Positions 41,681 to 48,792 of a stretch of DNA of 64,000 nucleotides are shown piece by piece; the stretch's first letter is position 1; each line of letters starts with the position of its first letter. Source of the stretch: an uncultured Planctomycetota bacterium (GTDB lineage Bacteria > Planctomycetota > Phycisphaerae > UBA1845 > Fen-1342); the NCBI GenBank assembly GCA_900696525.1, contig CAADGL010000021.1, positions 62,001-126,000 of the forward strand, given 5' to 3'. The notes under the pieces are model-generated. The model worked only from the letters and a program-made list of their open reading frames with translations, was not told the origin of the DNA and did not search any database. Both the position numbers and the translations under genes were made by a program.

Positions 41681-43306
41681 ATGGCGGTTTCCAGGGAGCA
41701 GTGGGGCAGCCGGCTGGGCGTCATCCTCGCCGTCGCCGGTTCAGCGGTCGGACTGGGGAACTTCCTGCGCTTTCCGGGCCAGGCCGCGGCGAACGGCGGT
41801 GGGTCGTTCATGATCCCCTACTTCTGTGCCCTGCTGTGCCTGGGCATCCCGATCTGCTGGGCCGAATGGACCATGGGCAAGTACGCCGGCCGCCACGGGT
41901 TTCATTCCTGCCCGGCGGTGTTCGGGCTGCTGGGCCGGCATCCGGCGTGGCGCTACCTGGGGGTGCTGGGGCTGCTGATCCCGATCGTGATCTACACGTA
42001 CTACGTGCTGATCGAATCGTGGTGCCTGGGCTACGCGTGGTGCTACCTGACGGGGGCGCTGGACCTGGGGGACGACCCTGCGCGCTACGCGGAGCGCAGC
42101 GGCGCGTTCTTCAACAACTTCGTCGGCGCCGAGCAGGACGGGCTGATGCTCGACGGCCGCATCCATGTCAGTGTCGTCTTCTGGCTGATCGTCTTCGCGG
42201 TCAACTTCCTGGTCATATTCCGCGGGCTGTCGAAGGGCATCGAGCGCTTCTGCATGATCGCCGTTCCGCTGATGGCGTTGTGCGCGTTCCTGGTGCTGAT
42301 CCGGGTGCTGACGCTGGGCACGCCCGACCCGGGCCGGCCGGAGCTCAACGTGCTGAACGGCCTGGGCTTCATGTGGAATCCCAAGCCGATGGACGGCGCC
42401 GAGACCTGGTACGGCGCCCTCGCCAGGCCCCAGGTCTGGCTCAACGCGGCCGGGCAGATCTTCTTCAGCCTGTCAGTAGGGTTCGGCGTGATCGTGAACT
42501 ACGCGAGCTACCTGCGTTCGCGTGATGACGTGGTGCTCAGCGGGCTGACGGCCAGCGCGACCAACGAGTTCTTCGAGGTCTGCCTGGGGGGGCTGATCAC
42601 CATCCCGGCGGCGTTCGTGTTCCTGGGCGTGGTCGGCGCGGCGACGACGGGCACGTTCGACCTGGGCTTCAAGACGTTGCCGATCGTCTTCGAGTACATG
42701 CCTGGCGGGCGGTTGTTCGGCTTCCTCTGGTTCTTCATGCTGTTCCTGGCGGCGATCACGAGCTCGCTGTCGATGCTCCAGCCGGCCATCGCGTTTCTGG
42801 AGGAGGCCCTGGGCATCGGGCGTCACGCGTCGGTGGCGCTGCTGGGGCTGCTGACGCTGCTGGGCTCGCTGTTCGTCGTGTACTACAGCAAGGGGCTGAC
42901 GGCCCTGGGCGTGCTGGATGACTGGGTCGGCACGGTCGTCATCGTCGTGCTCGCCACCGTGCAGGTTATTCTCTTCTCCTGGGTTTTCGGCGCCCGGCGC
43001 GGCAAGCAGTTCGCCGAGCAGGACAGCGAGATCAAGCTCCCGCGGCTCTTCGTCTTCCTCATCAAGTACGTCGCGCCCGCCTACCTGCTCTTCGTGCTCG
43101 GAAGCTGGTGCTACGCCGACCTGCCCAGGAAACTCGCCCAGCTTGGCAGCGACCGCGTTGCATTCCTCAGCATCTGCCTCGTGCTGGCCATCGTGACGTT
43201 CCTGCTGATCCTGGTTTACGTCGGCGGCCGGCGCTGGAACGTCGAGCGCCTGGGCGCCCAGCTCGCCAACGAACCCGTCACCCGCGACGCGAAGGAGAAC
43301 TCATGA
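41681..43306 (+). CDS. Sodium-dependent (NSS/SNF) amino-acid transporter
   Basis: A 541-residue membrane protein with about 11-12 transmembrane helices. The N-terminal signature WGSRLGVILAVAGSAVGLGNFLRFP matches the NSS family, where the GLGN-xWRFP helix-1 segment coordinates sodium and substrate; here the Trp is Leu (NFLRFP). Further family blocks are NGGGSFMIPYFCALLCLGIPICWAEWTMGKYAG, FFSLSVGFGVIVNYASYLRSRDDV and FFMLFLAAITSSLSMLQPAIAFLEE. It takes up an amino acid or related solute with Na+. A 44-residue one-helix partner is translated immediately after (ATGA). GGAG lies 8 nt before the ATG. Confidence 0.92.
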   Translation: MAVSREQWGSRLGVILAVAGSAVGLGNFLRFPGQAAANGGGSFMIPYFCALLCLGIPICWAEWTMGKYAGRHGFHSCPAVFGLLGRHPAWRYLGVLGLLIPIVIYTYYVLIESWCLGYAWCYLTGALDLGDDPARYAERSGAFFNNFVGAEQDGLMLDGRIHVSVVFWLIVFAVNFLVIFRGLSKGIERFCMIAVPLMALCAFLVLIRVLTLGTPDPGRPELNVLNGLGFMWNPKPMDGAETWYGALARPQVWLNAAGQIFFSLSVGFGVIVNYASYLRSRDDVVLSGLTASATNEFFEVCLGGLITIPAAFVFLGVVGAATTGTFDLGFKTLPIVFEYMPGGRLFGFLWFFMLFLAAITSSLSMLQPAIAFLEEALGIGRHASVALLGLLTLLGSLFVVYYSKGLTALGVLDDWVGTVVIVVLATVQVILFSWVFGARRGKQFAEQDSEIKLPRLFVFLIKYVAPAYLLFVLGSWCYADLPRKLAQLGSDRVAFLSICLVLAIVTFLLILVYVGGRRWNVERLGAQLANEPVTRDAKENS

Positions 43307-43437
43307 CTGCGGGCGGCTGGATCTTCATGCTCGCCTCGATCGGCCTGGTGGTCGGGCTGGTGAGCTTCTGCTATTACCGCGTGCTCAACCCGACCACCAA
43401 CTCCCACATCCACCCGCCCGAGGGCATCGACGACTGA
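43303..43437 (+). CDS. MetS-like small subunit of the NSS transporter
   Basis: A 44-residue protein beginning MTAGGWIFMLASIGLVVGLVSFCYYRVL: one transmembrane helix, then a short polar tail ending HIHPPEGIDD. Its ATG overlaps the transporter stop and GAAGGAG is well placed. One-helix small subunits (MetS, next to MetP) are required for some bacterial NSS transporters, and the gene order here is the same. The assignment is by position and topology. Confidence 0.75.
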   Translation: MTAGGWIFMLASIGLVVGLVSFCYYRVLNPTTNSHIHPPEGIDD

Positions 43438-43506
43438 GGCGGTGCAGGCGTGTAACAGCGGGGTAACTTGGCGCGGGCCGTTGCGCGTCGCGGCCGGGAG
43501 CAGGGT

Positions 43507-44262
43507 ATGCTCCTGCATATGAGCGCCCGCACCAGACGTGTTCTGGTCATCGAGGACGACGCCGCCATCCGCCAGGGCATCTGCGACGCGCTGGCGCTTG
43601 ACGGATATCGGACCTTGGCGGCAGCACGGGCCGACGCCGGCCTCAAGCTGGCCCTGGGTGAAGAGATCGAGCTGCTGCTGCTCGACCTCGTCCTGCCGGG
43701 CGGCGACGGACTGGATATTCTCCGCCGCGTGCGGGCGGAGCGCTCGACGCTGCCGGTGATCATCCTGACGGCCCGCGGCGGCGAGAGCGACCGCGTCCGC
43801 GGGCTGCGGCTGGGCGCCGACGACTACGTGGTCAAGCCGTTCAGCGTGCGCGAGCTGCTGGCGCGCGTGGAGGCGGTGCTGCGTCGCTCGCCGGAGCGCC
43901 CAGCGGACGTGGAGGCCTTTGAGATTCCCGGCGGGACGGTGGACCTGGCCCGCAGCGAGGTGCGATTCTCAGGAGGCGTTCGCGAGGAGCTGTCGCATCA
44001 CGAGCGTGAGCTGCTGAGGTACCTGGCGGGCAGCGCGGGGCGGGCCATCTCGCGCGAGGAGCTGCTGGCGCGCGTCTGGCAGCTCGACGCCCGCGGCATC
44101 GAGACGCGCACCATCGACATGCACGTGGCCCGCCTGCGCGCCAAGCTGCGCGACGCGCCGGAGCCGGCCGTCATCGCCACCGTGCGTGGCAAGGGCTACA
44201 AGCTCGGCCCGGGCGCCCGGCTGCCCAGCGCCTCGAACGCCGGGCGCCCCGGCGCACCATGA
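43507..44262 (+). CDS. OmpR/PhoB-family response regulator
   Basis: A 251-residue two-domain regulator. The receiver (about 11-125) has the acidic pair in VIEDDAA, phospho-acceptor Asp60 in LLLLDLVLPGGDG, and Lys110 in YVVKPF. The C-terminal winged helix has LSHHERELLRYLAGSAGRAISREELLARVWQ and TIDMHVARLRAKLRD, then VIATVRGKGYKLGP. The start at 43507 is favoured by GGGAG 6 nt upstream; ATG 43519 is the alternative. It overlaps the histidine kinase by ATGA, forming a typical two-component pair. It lies ~70 nt after the transporter small subunit on the same strand, so it may control that transporter. Confidence 0.95.
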   Translation: MLLHMSARTRRVLVIEDDAAIRQGICDALALDGYRTLAAARADAGLKLALGEEIELLLLDLVLPGGDGLDILRRVRAERSTLPVIILTARGGESDRVRGLRLGADDYVVKPFSVRELLARVEAVLRRSPERPADVEAFEIPGGTVDLARSEVRFSGGVREELSHHERELLRYLAGSAGRAISREELLARVWQLDARGIETRTIDMHVARLRAKLRDAPEPAVIATVRGKGYKLGPGARLPSASNAGRPGAP

Positions 44263-46088
44263 CCTCGACGCGGAACATCTGGCTCGCGTTCGCCGCCAGC
44301 GCGCTGCTGGTCTTCGCCGCCATGGGCTGGCTGACGGCCAGCGCCTTGCGCCTGGAGCGCGCCGAGGCCGCCGCCCGGCAGCAGGCGCAGCTCGAGGAAT
44401 CCGTGCGGCTGGCGCTGTGGCGGATGGAGTCGTTCGTCGCGCCGCTGATCTCACGGGAAGCGGCGCGGCCCTACTTCCACTACAGCTCGCTCTACTCCAT
44501 CGAGCGCGCCTACAGCCACATGTGGGAAGACGCCGACTACGGCGACCTGCTCGTGCCCTCGCCGCTGATGCAGCCGCTCGGGCCGGAAGTGCTGCTGCAC
44601 TTTCAGCTCGACGGCGAAGGACGCCTGACGTCGCCGCTGGTTCCGCCGCCGCCGCTCCGCAAGCTCGCCGAGAACGCCGGCCTCGATCCGCAGCGCGTCG
44701 AAACGGCCCGGCAACGCCTCGCGGCCCTGGATCAGCGCCTCGACCGCGCCGAGCTCCTGGCGCGGCTCCCCGCGCCGGCCAGCGCGGCGCCGCCGGCGGT
44801 CGTGCGCCTCGACCTGCCCGCTCCACCGCCCCAGCTCGCGCAGCGCGGCCAGTCCGCCCAGACGTTCGACTACCAGCAGCAGCGCGGCCAGACGGAGCTC
44901 GAGGCCCGGCAGCGCGCCTTCGGCAACCTGCTGAACCAGCCACTCGAGGGGGCGCCGGCGGACGCGCCGCGCGGCGACCTGCACGAGGGCGCGCTGGCGG
45001 CCCTGTGGGCGGGCGAGGCGCTGCTGCTGGCGCGGCGCGTCCGCATCGAAGGCCGCGAGCTCGTGCAGGGCTGCTGGCTGAACTGGGACGCCTTGCGCGA
45101 GCTGCTCACGCGCGAAGTGGCCGACCTGCTGCCCGCGGCGCGGCTCGAGCCCGTGCCCGACGAGCCCGTCAACGCCGCGACGCGCCGCCTCGCAACGCTC
45201 CCCGTTCGTCTCGACGCCGGTCCGCTGGCCCCCGCCGACGTTGAGCCGGCGTCGCCGGTGCGGCTGGCGCTGCTGGCGGCCTGGACGTGCCTGGCGCTGG
45301 CGGTGGGCTCGGTCGCGCTGCTGCTGCACGGAGCGCTGCTGCTGAGCGAGCGCCGCGCCGCCTTCGTCTCCGCCGTCACCCACGAGCTGCGCACGCCGCT
45401 GACGACCTTCCGGCTGTACGCGGACTTGCTGGCGCGCGAGGCTGGCGGCGCCGAGCAGAGACGCGGGTATGTCGAGACGCTTCAGCGCGAGGCGCTGCGG
45501 CTCAGCCACCTGGTGGAGAATGTGCTGGTGTATGCGCGGCTGGAGCGTGGACGCCAACCGGCCCACGCCGAGACGCTGACCCTGTGCGAACTGGTCGAGC
45601 GGCTGCGCCCCAGGCTGGCCGACCGTGCCGCGCAGGCGGGCCTGGCGCTAGCCCCACACGTGTGCGAAGCCGACGCGCAGCGCGCGATCGCGGTCGACGC
45701 GGCGGCGGTCGAGCAGATCGTGTTCAACCTGGTGGACAACGCCTGCAAGTACGCCGGCCCGAGCGCCACGGAGCGGACGATCCGGCTGACGGCGCAGGCG
45801 GGCCGGTCGGAGACGGTGGAGCTGCGCGTGCAGGATCATGGTCCGGGCATCGGCGACGCGGAGCGCGCCCGCCTGTTCCGCCCGTTTCACAAGTCGGCGC
45901 GCGAGGCCGCGCATAGCGCGCCGGGCGTCGGGCTGGGGCTGGCGCTGAGCCGGCGGCTGGCACGGGCGCTCGGCGGCGACCTGTTGCTCGAGGCGCAGCT
46001 TGATGCGCACGTGGGCGCGGCGCGCGGCGCGTGCTTCGTCCTGCGGCTGCCCGCGCGGGCGCCTAGTGCCGCGGGGCCTGCATGTTGA
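44259..46088 (+). CDS. Sensor histidine kinase
   Basis: A 609-residue membrane kinase. Transmembrane helix 1 is at about 8-28, followed by a ~300-residue extracytoplasmic domain rich in Leu, Gln and Arg with many Ala/Pro-rich linkers, and helix 2 at about 332-358. The HisKA domain has the H box SAVTHELRTPLTTF with phospho-acceptor His375. The ATPase domain has NLVDNACKYAG (N box), DHGPGIGDAERARLFRPFHK (G1/F) and PGVGLGLALSRRLARALGG (G2). No HAMP domain is obvious. The unusual sensor domain has no recognised fold; its length suggests a ligand- or protein-binding role. It is coupled to the response regulator by ATGA. Its last 26 nt overlap the convergent zinc-ribbon gene. Confidence 0.93.
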   Translation: MTSTRNIWLAFAASALLVFAAMGWLTASALRLERAEAAARQQAQLEESVRLALWRMESFVAPLISREAARPYFHYSSLYSIERAYSHMWEDADYGDLLVPSPLMQPLGPEVLLHFQLDGEGRLTSPLVPPPPLRKLAENAGLDPQRVETARQRLAALDQRLDRAELLARLPAPASAAPPAVVRLDLPAPPPQLAQRGQSAQTFDYQQQRGQTELEARQRAFGNLLNQPLEGAPADAPRGDLHEGALAALWAGEALLLARRVRIEGRELVQGCWLNWDALRELLTREVADLLPAARLEPVPDEPVNAATRRLATLPVRLDAGPLAPADVEPASPVRLALLAAWTCLALAVGSVALLLHGALLLSERRAAFVSAVTHELRTPLTTFRLYADLLAREAGGAEQRRGYVETLQREALRLSHLVENVLVYARLERGRQPAHAETLTLCELVERLRPRLADRAAQAGLALAPHVCEADAQRAIAVDAAAVEQIVFNLVDNACKYAGPSATERTIRLTAQAGRSETVELRVQDHGPGIGDAERARLFRPFHKSAREAAHSAPGVGLGLALSRRLARALGGDLLLEAQLDAHVGAARGACFVLRLPARAPSAAGPAC

Positions 46089-46671
46089 TGGCGATATCGC
46101 GGATGCAGCGCAATCCCTGGCCGACCGCGATCAGCAGCAGCCCCCAAATAATCGCGCCCAGGGCCGAGGACACGCGCACCAACGCGTACAGCATGTCGTC
46201 CGAGCCCTGGAGTACGCCGCGCGCCGCCACATCGGACGCCAGCAGCGCCAACGCCACCGCGCCGAGCAGCGCGCTCACCGCGCCGAGCACATCCAGCGCC
46301 CCCGCCACCCACGGGACAGCCCGGTACCGCCGCGGCCGTCGTGCCACGTCCCCCGCCGTTTCCGTCGCATAGGTTAGCTCAGCGGCCGGTTCGCCGGTCG
46401 CATCCGCGACCTCGGCCAGCGACGTCAGAGCCGACGCCTGCTCGTCCGCGCGCGGGTCGTGGCCGCATTTCTTGCAGACGACGTCCTCGGCCGACATCAG
46501 CTCGCGGCATTCGGGACATGTACGCAGCGCCGTCTCGGCGATGGTGAACTTCCCGCCGCACCCGCGGCAGGTGCCCATCAACCCGACGTTCTTCTTCCGG
46601 CTCCAGTTCAGCCGCCCGCAGTGCGTGCAGCGCGTCTGAATGCGGAACTCAGACTGCACCTGATCGATCAT
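46063..46671 (-). CDS. Membrane protein with two zinc ribbons
   Basis: A 202-residue protein. Residues 14-42 form a zinc ribbon (CTHCGRLN...CRGCGGKF) and 52-71 a second (CPECRELM...CKKCGHDP), like planctomycete zinc-ribbon proteins. After a linker the C-terminal half has two hydrophobic helices (about 120-146 and 163-185), so it is an inner-membrane protein with a cytoplasmic metal-binding head. The function is unknown. It converges on the histidine kinase gene with a 26-nt tail-to-tail overlap, and tRNA-Thr lies 106 nt upstream on the same strand. Confidence 0.72.
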   Translation of the reverse strand: MIDQVQSEFRIQTRCTHCGRLNWSRKKNVGLMGTCRGCGGKFTIAETALRTCPECRELMSAEDVVCKKCGHDPRADEQASALTSLAEVADATGEPAAELTYATETAGDVARRPRRYRAVPWVAGALDVLGAVSALLGAVALALLASDVAARGVLQGSDDMLYALVRVSSALGAIIWGLLLIAVGQGLRCIRDIAINMQAPRH

Positions 46672-46777
46672 GGGCGGGACTCCTCCGGATGATGGCCCGG
46701 GGATGCGCGACGAACGACACGGCGGTCGCGGGCGCGGGCGCCTGCCGCCCCCGTGTCAACACCGAGGTCGGCGTCAA

Positions 46778-46849
46778 AGCCGATGGAGGGACTTGAACCC
46801 TCAACCCCGGCTTTACGAAAGCCGTGCTCTGCCATTGAGCTACATCGGC
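46778..46849 (-). tRNA. tRNA-Thr(CGU)
   Basis: A 72-nt tRNA with acceptor GCCGATG/CATCGGC, D-arm GCTCAATGGCAGAGC, anticodon loop TTCGTAA (anticodon CGT), variable GGGTT, T-arm GAGGG-TTCAAGT-CCCTC, and discriminator T. CCA is not encoded. Confidence 0.96.
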
Positions 46850-46877
46850 AAAGTGCATGAAAGCACGCAGCGTCGAG

Positions 46878-46906
46878 AGGATAGGGTGCTGGTCGGTGGG
46901 AATCAA
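46878..46906 (-). promoter_or_regulatory. Promoter of tRNA-Thr
   Basis: On the minus strand TTGATT (46906-46901), a 17-nt spacer and TATCCT (46883-46878). The predicted start is about 20 nt before the tRNA. Confidence 0.6.
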
Positions 46907-47136
46907 GCGCGCGCCCCAATGCGGATTTGGGGGTTTCCGGGGTGGCCGGACAGGCCGGGCGCGGGGGCGATGCGGATGCCGGCGGGACCCGGCGGCCGCT
47001 GAGAAATACCGCGCACTCGGGCGGCGTCGTGCGCGAAAGCACGCCCGCACCGGGGGCGGCCGGCACCAGGCGAACGCCGTTCCTGTTGCGCCAAGGGCGT
47101 TTTTTGCCGTGGCATGTCGATTGCTATGAATAGAGT

Positions 47137-47297
47137 GTTGCTTTCGCACCTGGCAATGGTCCAGGCGCAGGGAGGTGGCCTCCCTTCCTTTCGGCCCGAA
47201 CACCCTGGCCACTGACCGGCCTGCACCATTGCTTGTTCAAGCCGGCGCCACGTGGAGCACCAGAACGCCCGCGTGGCGCCGGCTTCCTGCCTTTTTT
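47137..47297 (+). ncRNA. Candidate structured small RNA with its own promoter and terminator
   Basis: An extended -10-like TGCTATGAA (47123-47131), with TTGCCG 15 nt upstream of its TATGAA, precedes a ~160-nt stretch without a gene. GCAATGGT (47153-47160) pairs perfectly with ACCATTGC (47225-47232). The pairing continues inward as CAGGC/GCCTG with one mismatch, 13 bp in total. Inside, GGGAGG (47170-47175) pairs with CCTCCC (47179-47184). The transcript would end at the hairpin-plus-T6 terminator at 47239-47297. The layout (closing stem, internal bulge, apical hairpin, terminator) resembles a small regulatory RNA such as 6S, but no consensus was recognised. Confidence 0.45.
47239..47297 (+). 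terminator. Rho-independent terminator
   Basis: A perfect 14-bp stem (47239-47252 with 47272-47285, AAGCCGGCGCCACG and its complement) with a 19-nt loop, followed after CCTGCC by TTTTTT (47292-47297). It ends the candidate small RNA. Confidence 0.75.
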
Positions 47298-47321
47298 GGG
47301 GGCGAGAAGCGATCCCAAACC

Positions 47322-47411
47322 GGTCCGAGCCGCGACGGAAAGGGAGAGGGTTGCTGCAAGGGACGCTTCGTTTCGCCGCTCGACCGCTGACTTACATGCG
47401 CGGCTCGGATC
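47322..47411. repeat. Diverged inverted-repeat element, GGTCCGAGCCGCG...CGCGGCTCGGATC
   Basis: 13-nt ends (47322-47334 and 47399-47411) are inverted repeats with one mismatch around a 64-bp interior that contains GTTGCTGCAAG and CGCTTCGTTTCGCCGC, echoing the GTTGCGCC and CCTCGTTTCAACCGC of copies A and B. Its right end recurs alone at 58674-58693. Confidence 0.5.
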
Positions 47412-47593
47412 AATAAGGCGGACCTGGGTTAGCGTCGAGCCCTTGCGGTGGCCCAGGGGCGGCCGAGGGCGCGCACCCGGTTGGCGCGGCAACAGTTACG
47501 TCAAAAGCACAACGGTTGATTCGAAAGGGGCCGATGTTATCATTGAAATGTCGGGGCGCGGGCAGGCGGCCCGCATCCCGGCCGGAGGCCTCC

Positions 47594-48694
47594 ATGCACA
47601 TGCTTTCCCGGCCCCCTGCCAGGGGCGCCTTGGCTGCGGCTTGTGCCTGCGTGTTGGCTGTTCCAACCCTGGCGCAGACCTATCGCAGCACCAGCGCCGC
47701 CCGCGGCAGCGATGGCCCTTCGCAGTACCTGGGCGTGGTCGGCGGCGCCAACACGCTCGCCCAGACGCCCCAGAACGCCCGTCGGCAATTCCTGCCCGGC
47801 GGATCGATCGGGCCATACCAGACCTCGCGTGTCGGACCCTACACGGGGCTCGGCGGCGGACGGAACATCGCGGAGATCCCCGCGATGCTCCTGCCCAGCG
47901 AGCCCATGCTGCCGGCGGCCACGCGTTCCAGCTTCTCGGTGCTCGCATCGACGAACCGGCACCTGACTTCGCTGCGGTACGCCAGCGGCTTCGAGAACGC
48001 CATGGAGTTCTATACGCCGCTCCGCGGCTGGCCGGTCCAGGACCTCACGTCGCTTCGAACGCCCGTCGCCGCGCCGGAGCCGCGGCGCTCGGCGTATGAG
48101 ATGTACTTCGGCCTCGCGGCGAAGGACGAGGTCCGCGCGGGGCAGGCGGCGGGAGTGGGCCTGACGGGGGCTGATCTGCTGAATGACGTGGTGGAGTCGC
48201 GAGCGCGTTCGTTGCTCGGCCGGCTGCGCGAGGCATTCCGCCAGGCGACCACGACGGCGACGGCGGACCGTTTCGACAAGCTCGAAGAGGCCGCGCACCT
48301 GGTGAACGCCGCCCGCTCGCTGAACCCGAACGATCACGTCGTCATCCTGATGGGCGTGCATGCGGCCCTCGAACGCAATCTGGTCCCGCTGGCGGCGGAG
48401 CTTCTCTTCGACGCCGTCCGTCGCCGCCCGGAGCTTTTCGTTGAAGGGGTGGATGTCGCGCCGTATTTTGGCGACCGCAAGGTGCTGGACGCGCAGATCG
48501 ACCGCTTCGTGCTGGAGCAGAGCTCCGACATCGACCCGGACATCGCCGCGATCCAGGCCTATTGCGCCTGGCTGCGCCGCGACGTGGTGCGCCTCGACCG
48601 GTTCCTTGAAACCGGACTGCGCGTCTCGGAGGGAACGCCGCGGATGTACCAGATGGAGGCGCTGGCGACGGCGTTGCGCGTTTCGCTGCGGTAG
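47594..48694 (+). CDS. Exported protein of unknown function
   Basis: A 366-residue protein with a signal peptide (MHMLSRPPARGALAAACACVLAVPTLA). A ~90-residue low-complexity segment (PSQYLGVVGGANTLAQTPQNARRQFLPGGSIGPYQT) is followed by a helical region, AYEMYFGLAAKDEVRAGQAAGVGLTGADLL and later FDKLEEAAHLVNAARSLNPNDHVVILMGVHAALERNLVPLAAELLFDAVRRRPEL. The latter has the look of two TPR-like helix pairs. The ATG at 47594 has GGAGG five nt upstream; ATG 47600 is next. No enzymatic motif is visible. The gene stands between the inverted-repeat block and the CapD-type gene. Confidence 0.7.
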   Translation: MHMLSRPPARGALAAACACVLAVPTLAQTYRSTSAARGSDGPSQYLGVVGGANTLAQTPQNARRQFLPGGSIGPYQTSRVGPYTGLGGGRNIAEIPAMLLPSEPMLPAATRSSFSVLASTNRHLTSLRYASGFENAMEFYTPLRGWPVQDLTSLRTPVAAPEPRRSAYEMYFGLAAKDEVRAGQAAGVGLTGADLLNDVVESRARSLLGRLREAFRQATTTATADRFDKLEEAAHLVNAARSLNPNDHVVILMGVHAALERNLVPLAAELLFDAVRRRPELFVEGVDVAPYFGDRKVLDAQIDRFVLEQSSDIDPDIAAIQAYCAWLRRDVVRLDRFLETGLRVSEGTPRMYQMEALATALRVSLR

Positions 48695-48792
48695 CCGCGC
48701 GGGGACCGTGGCCCGAGCCCCATCAGGCGTGGGCGCGCGGCTGCCGATAATCCGTGTAGGCCGGCGCCGGCCGCTTTGTTTTCGGAAACGTC

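Noticed and set aside
46670..47002. Open frame over tRNA-Thr
   Set aside because: It translates the tRNA-Thr gene in antisense and has no support.
48759..48772. GC palindrome before the CapD-type gene as a terminator
   Set aside because: The 14-nt palindrome leaves no loop and the following T-run is interrupted (GCTTTGTTTT); it may be nothing more than GC-rich chance.
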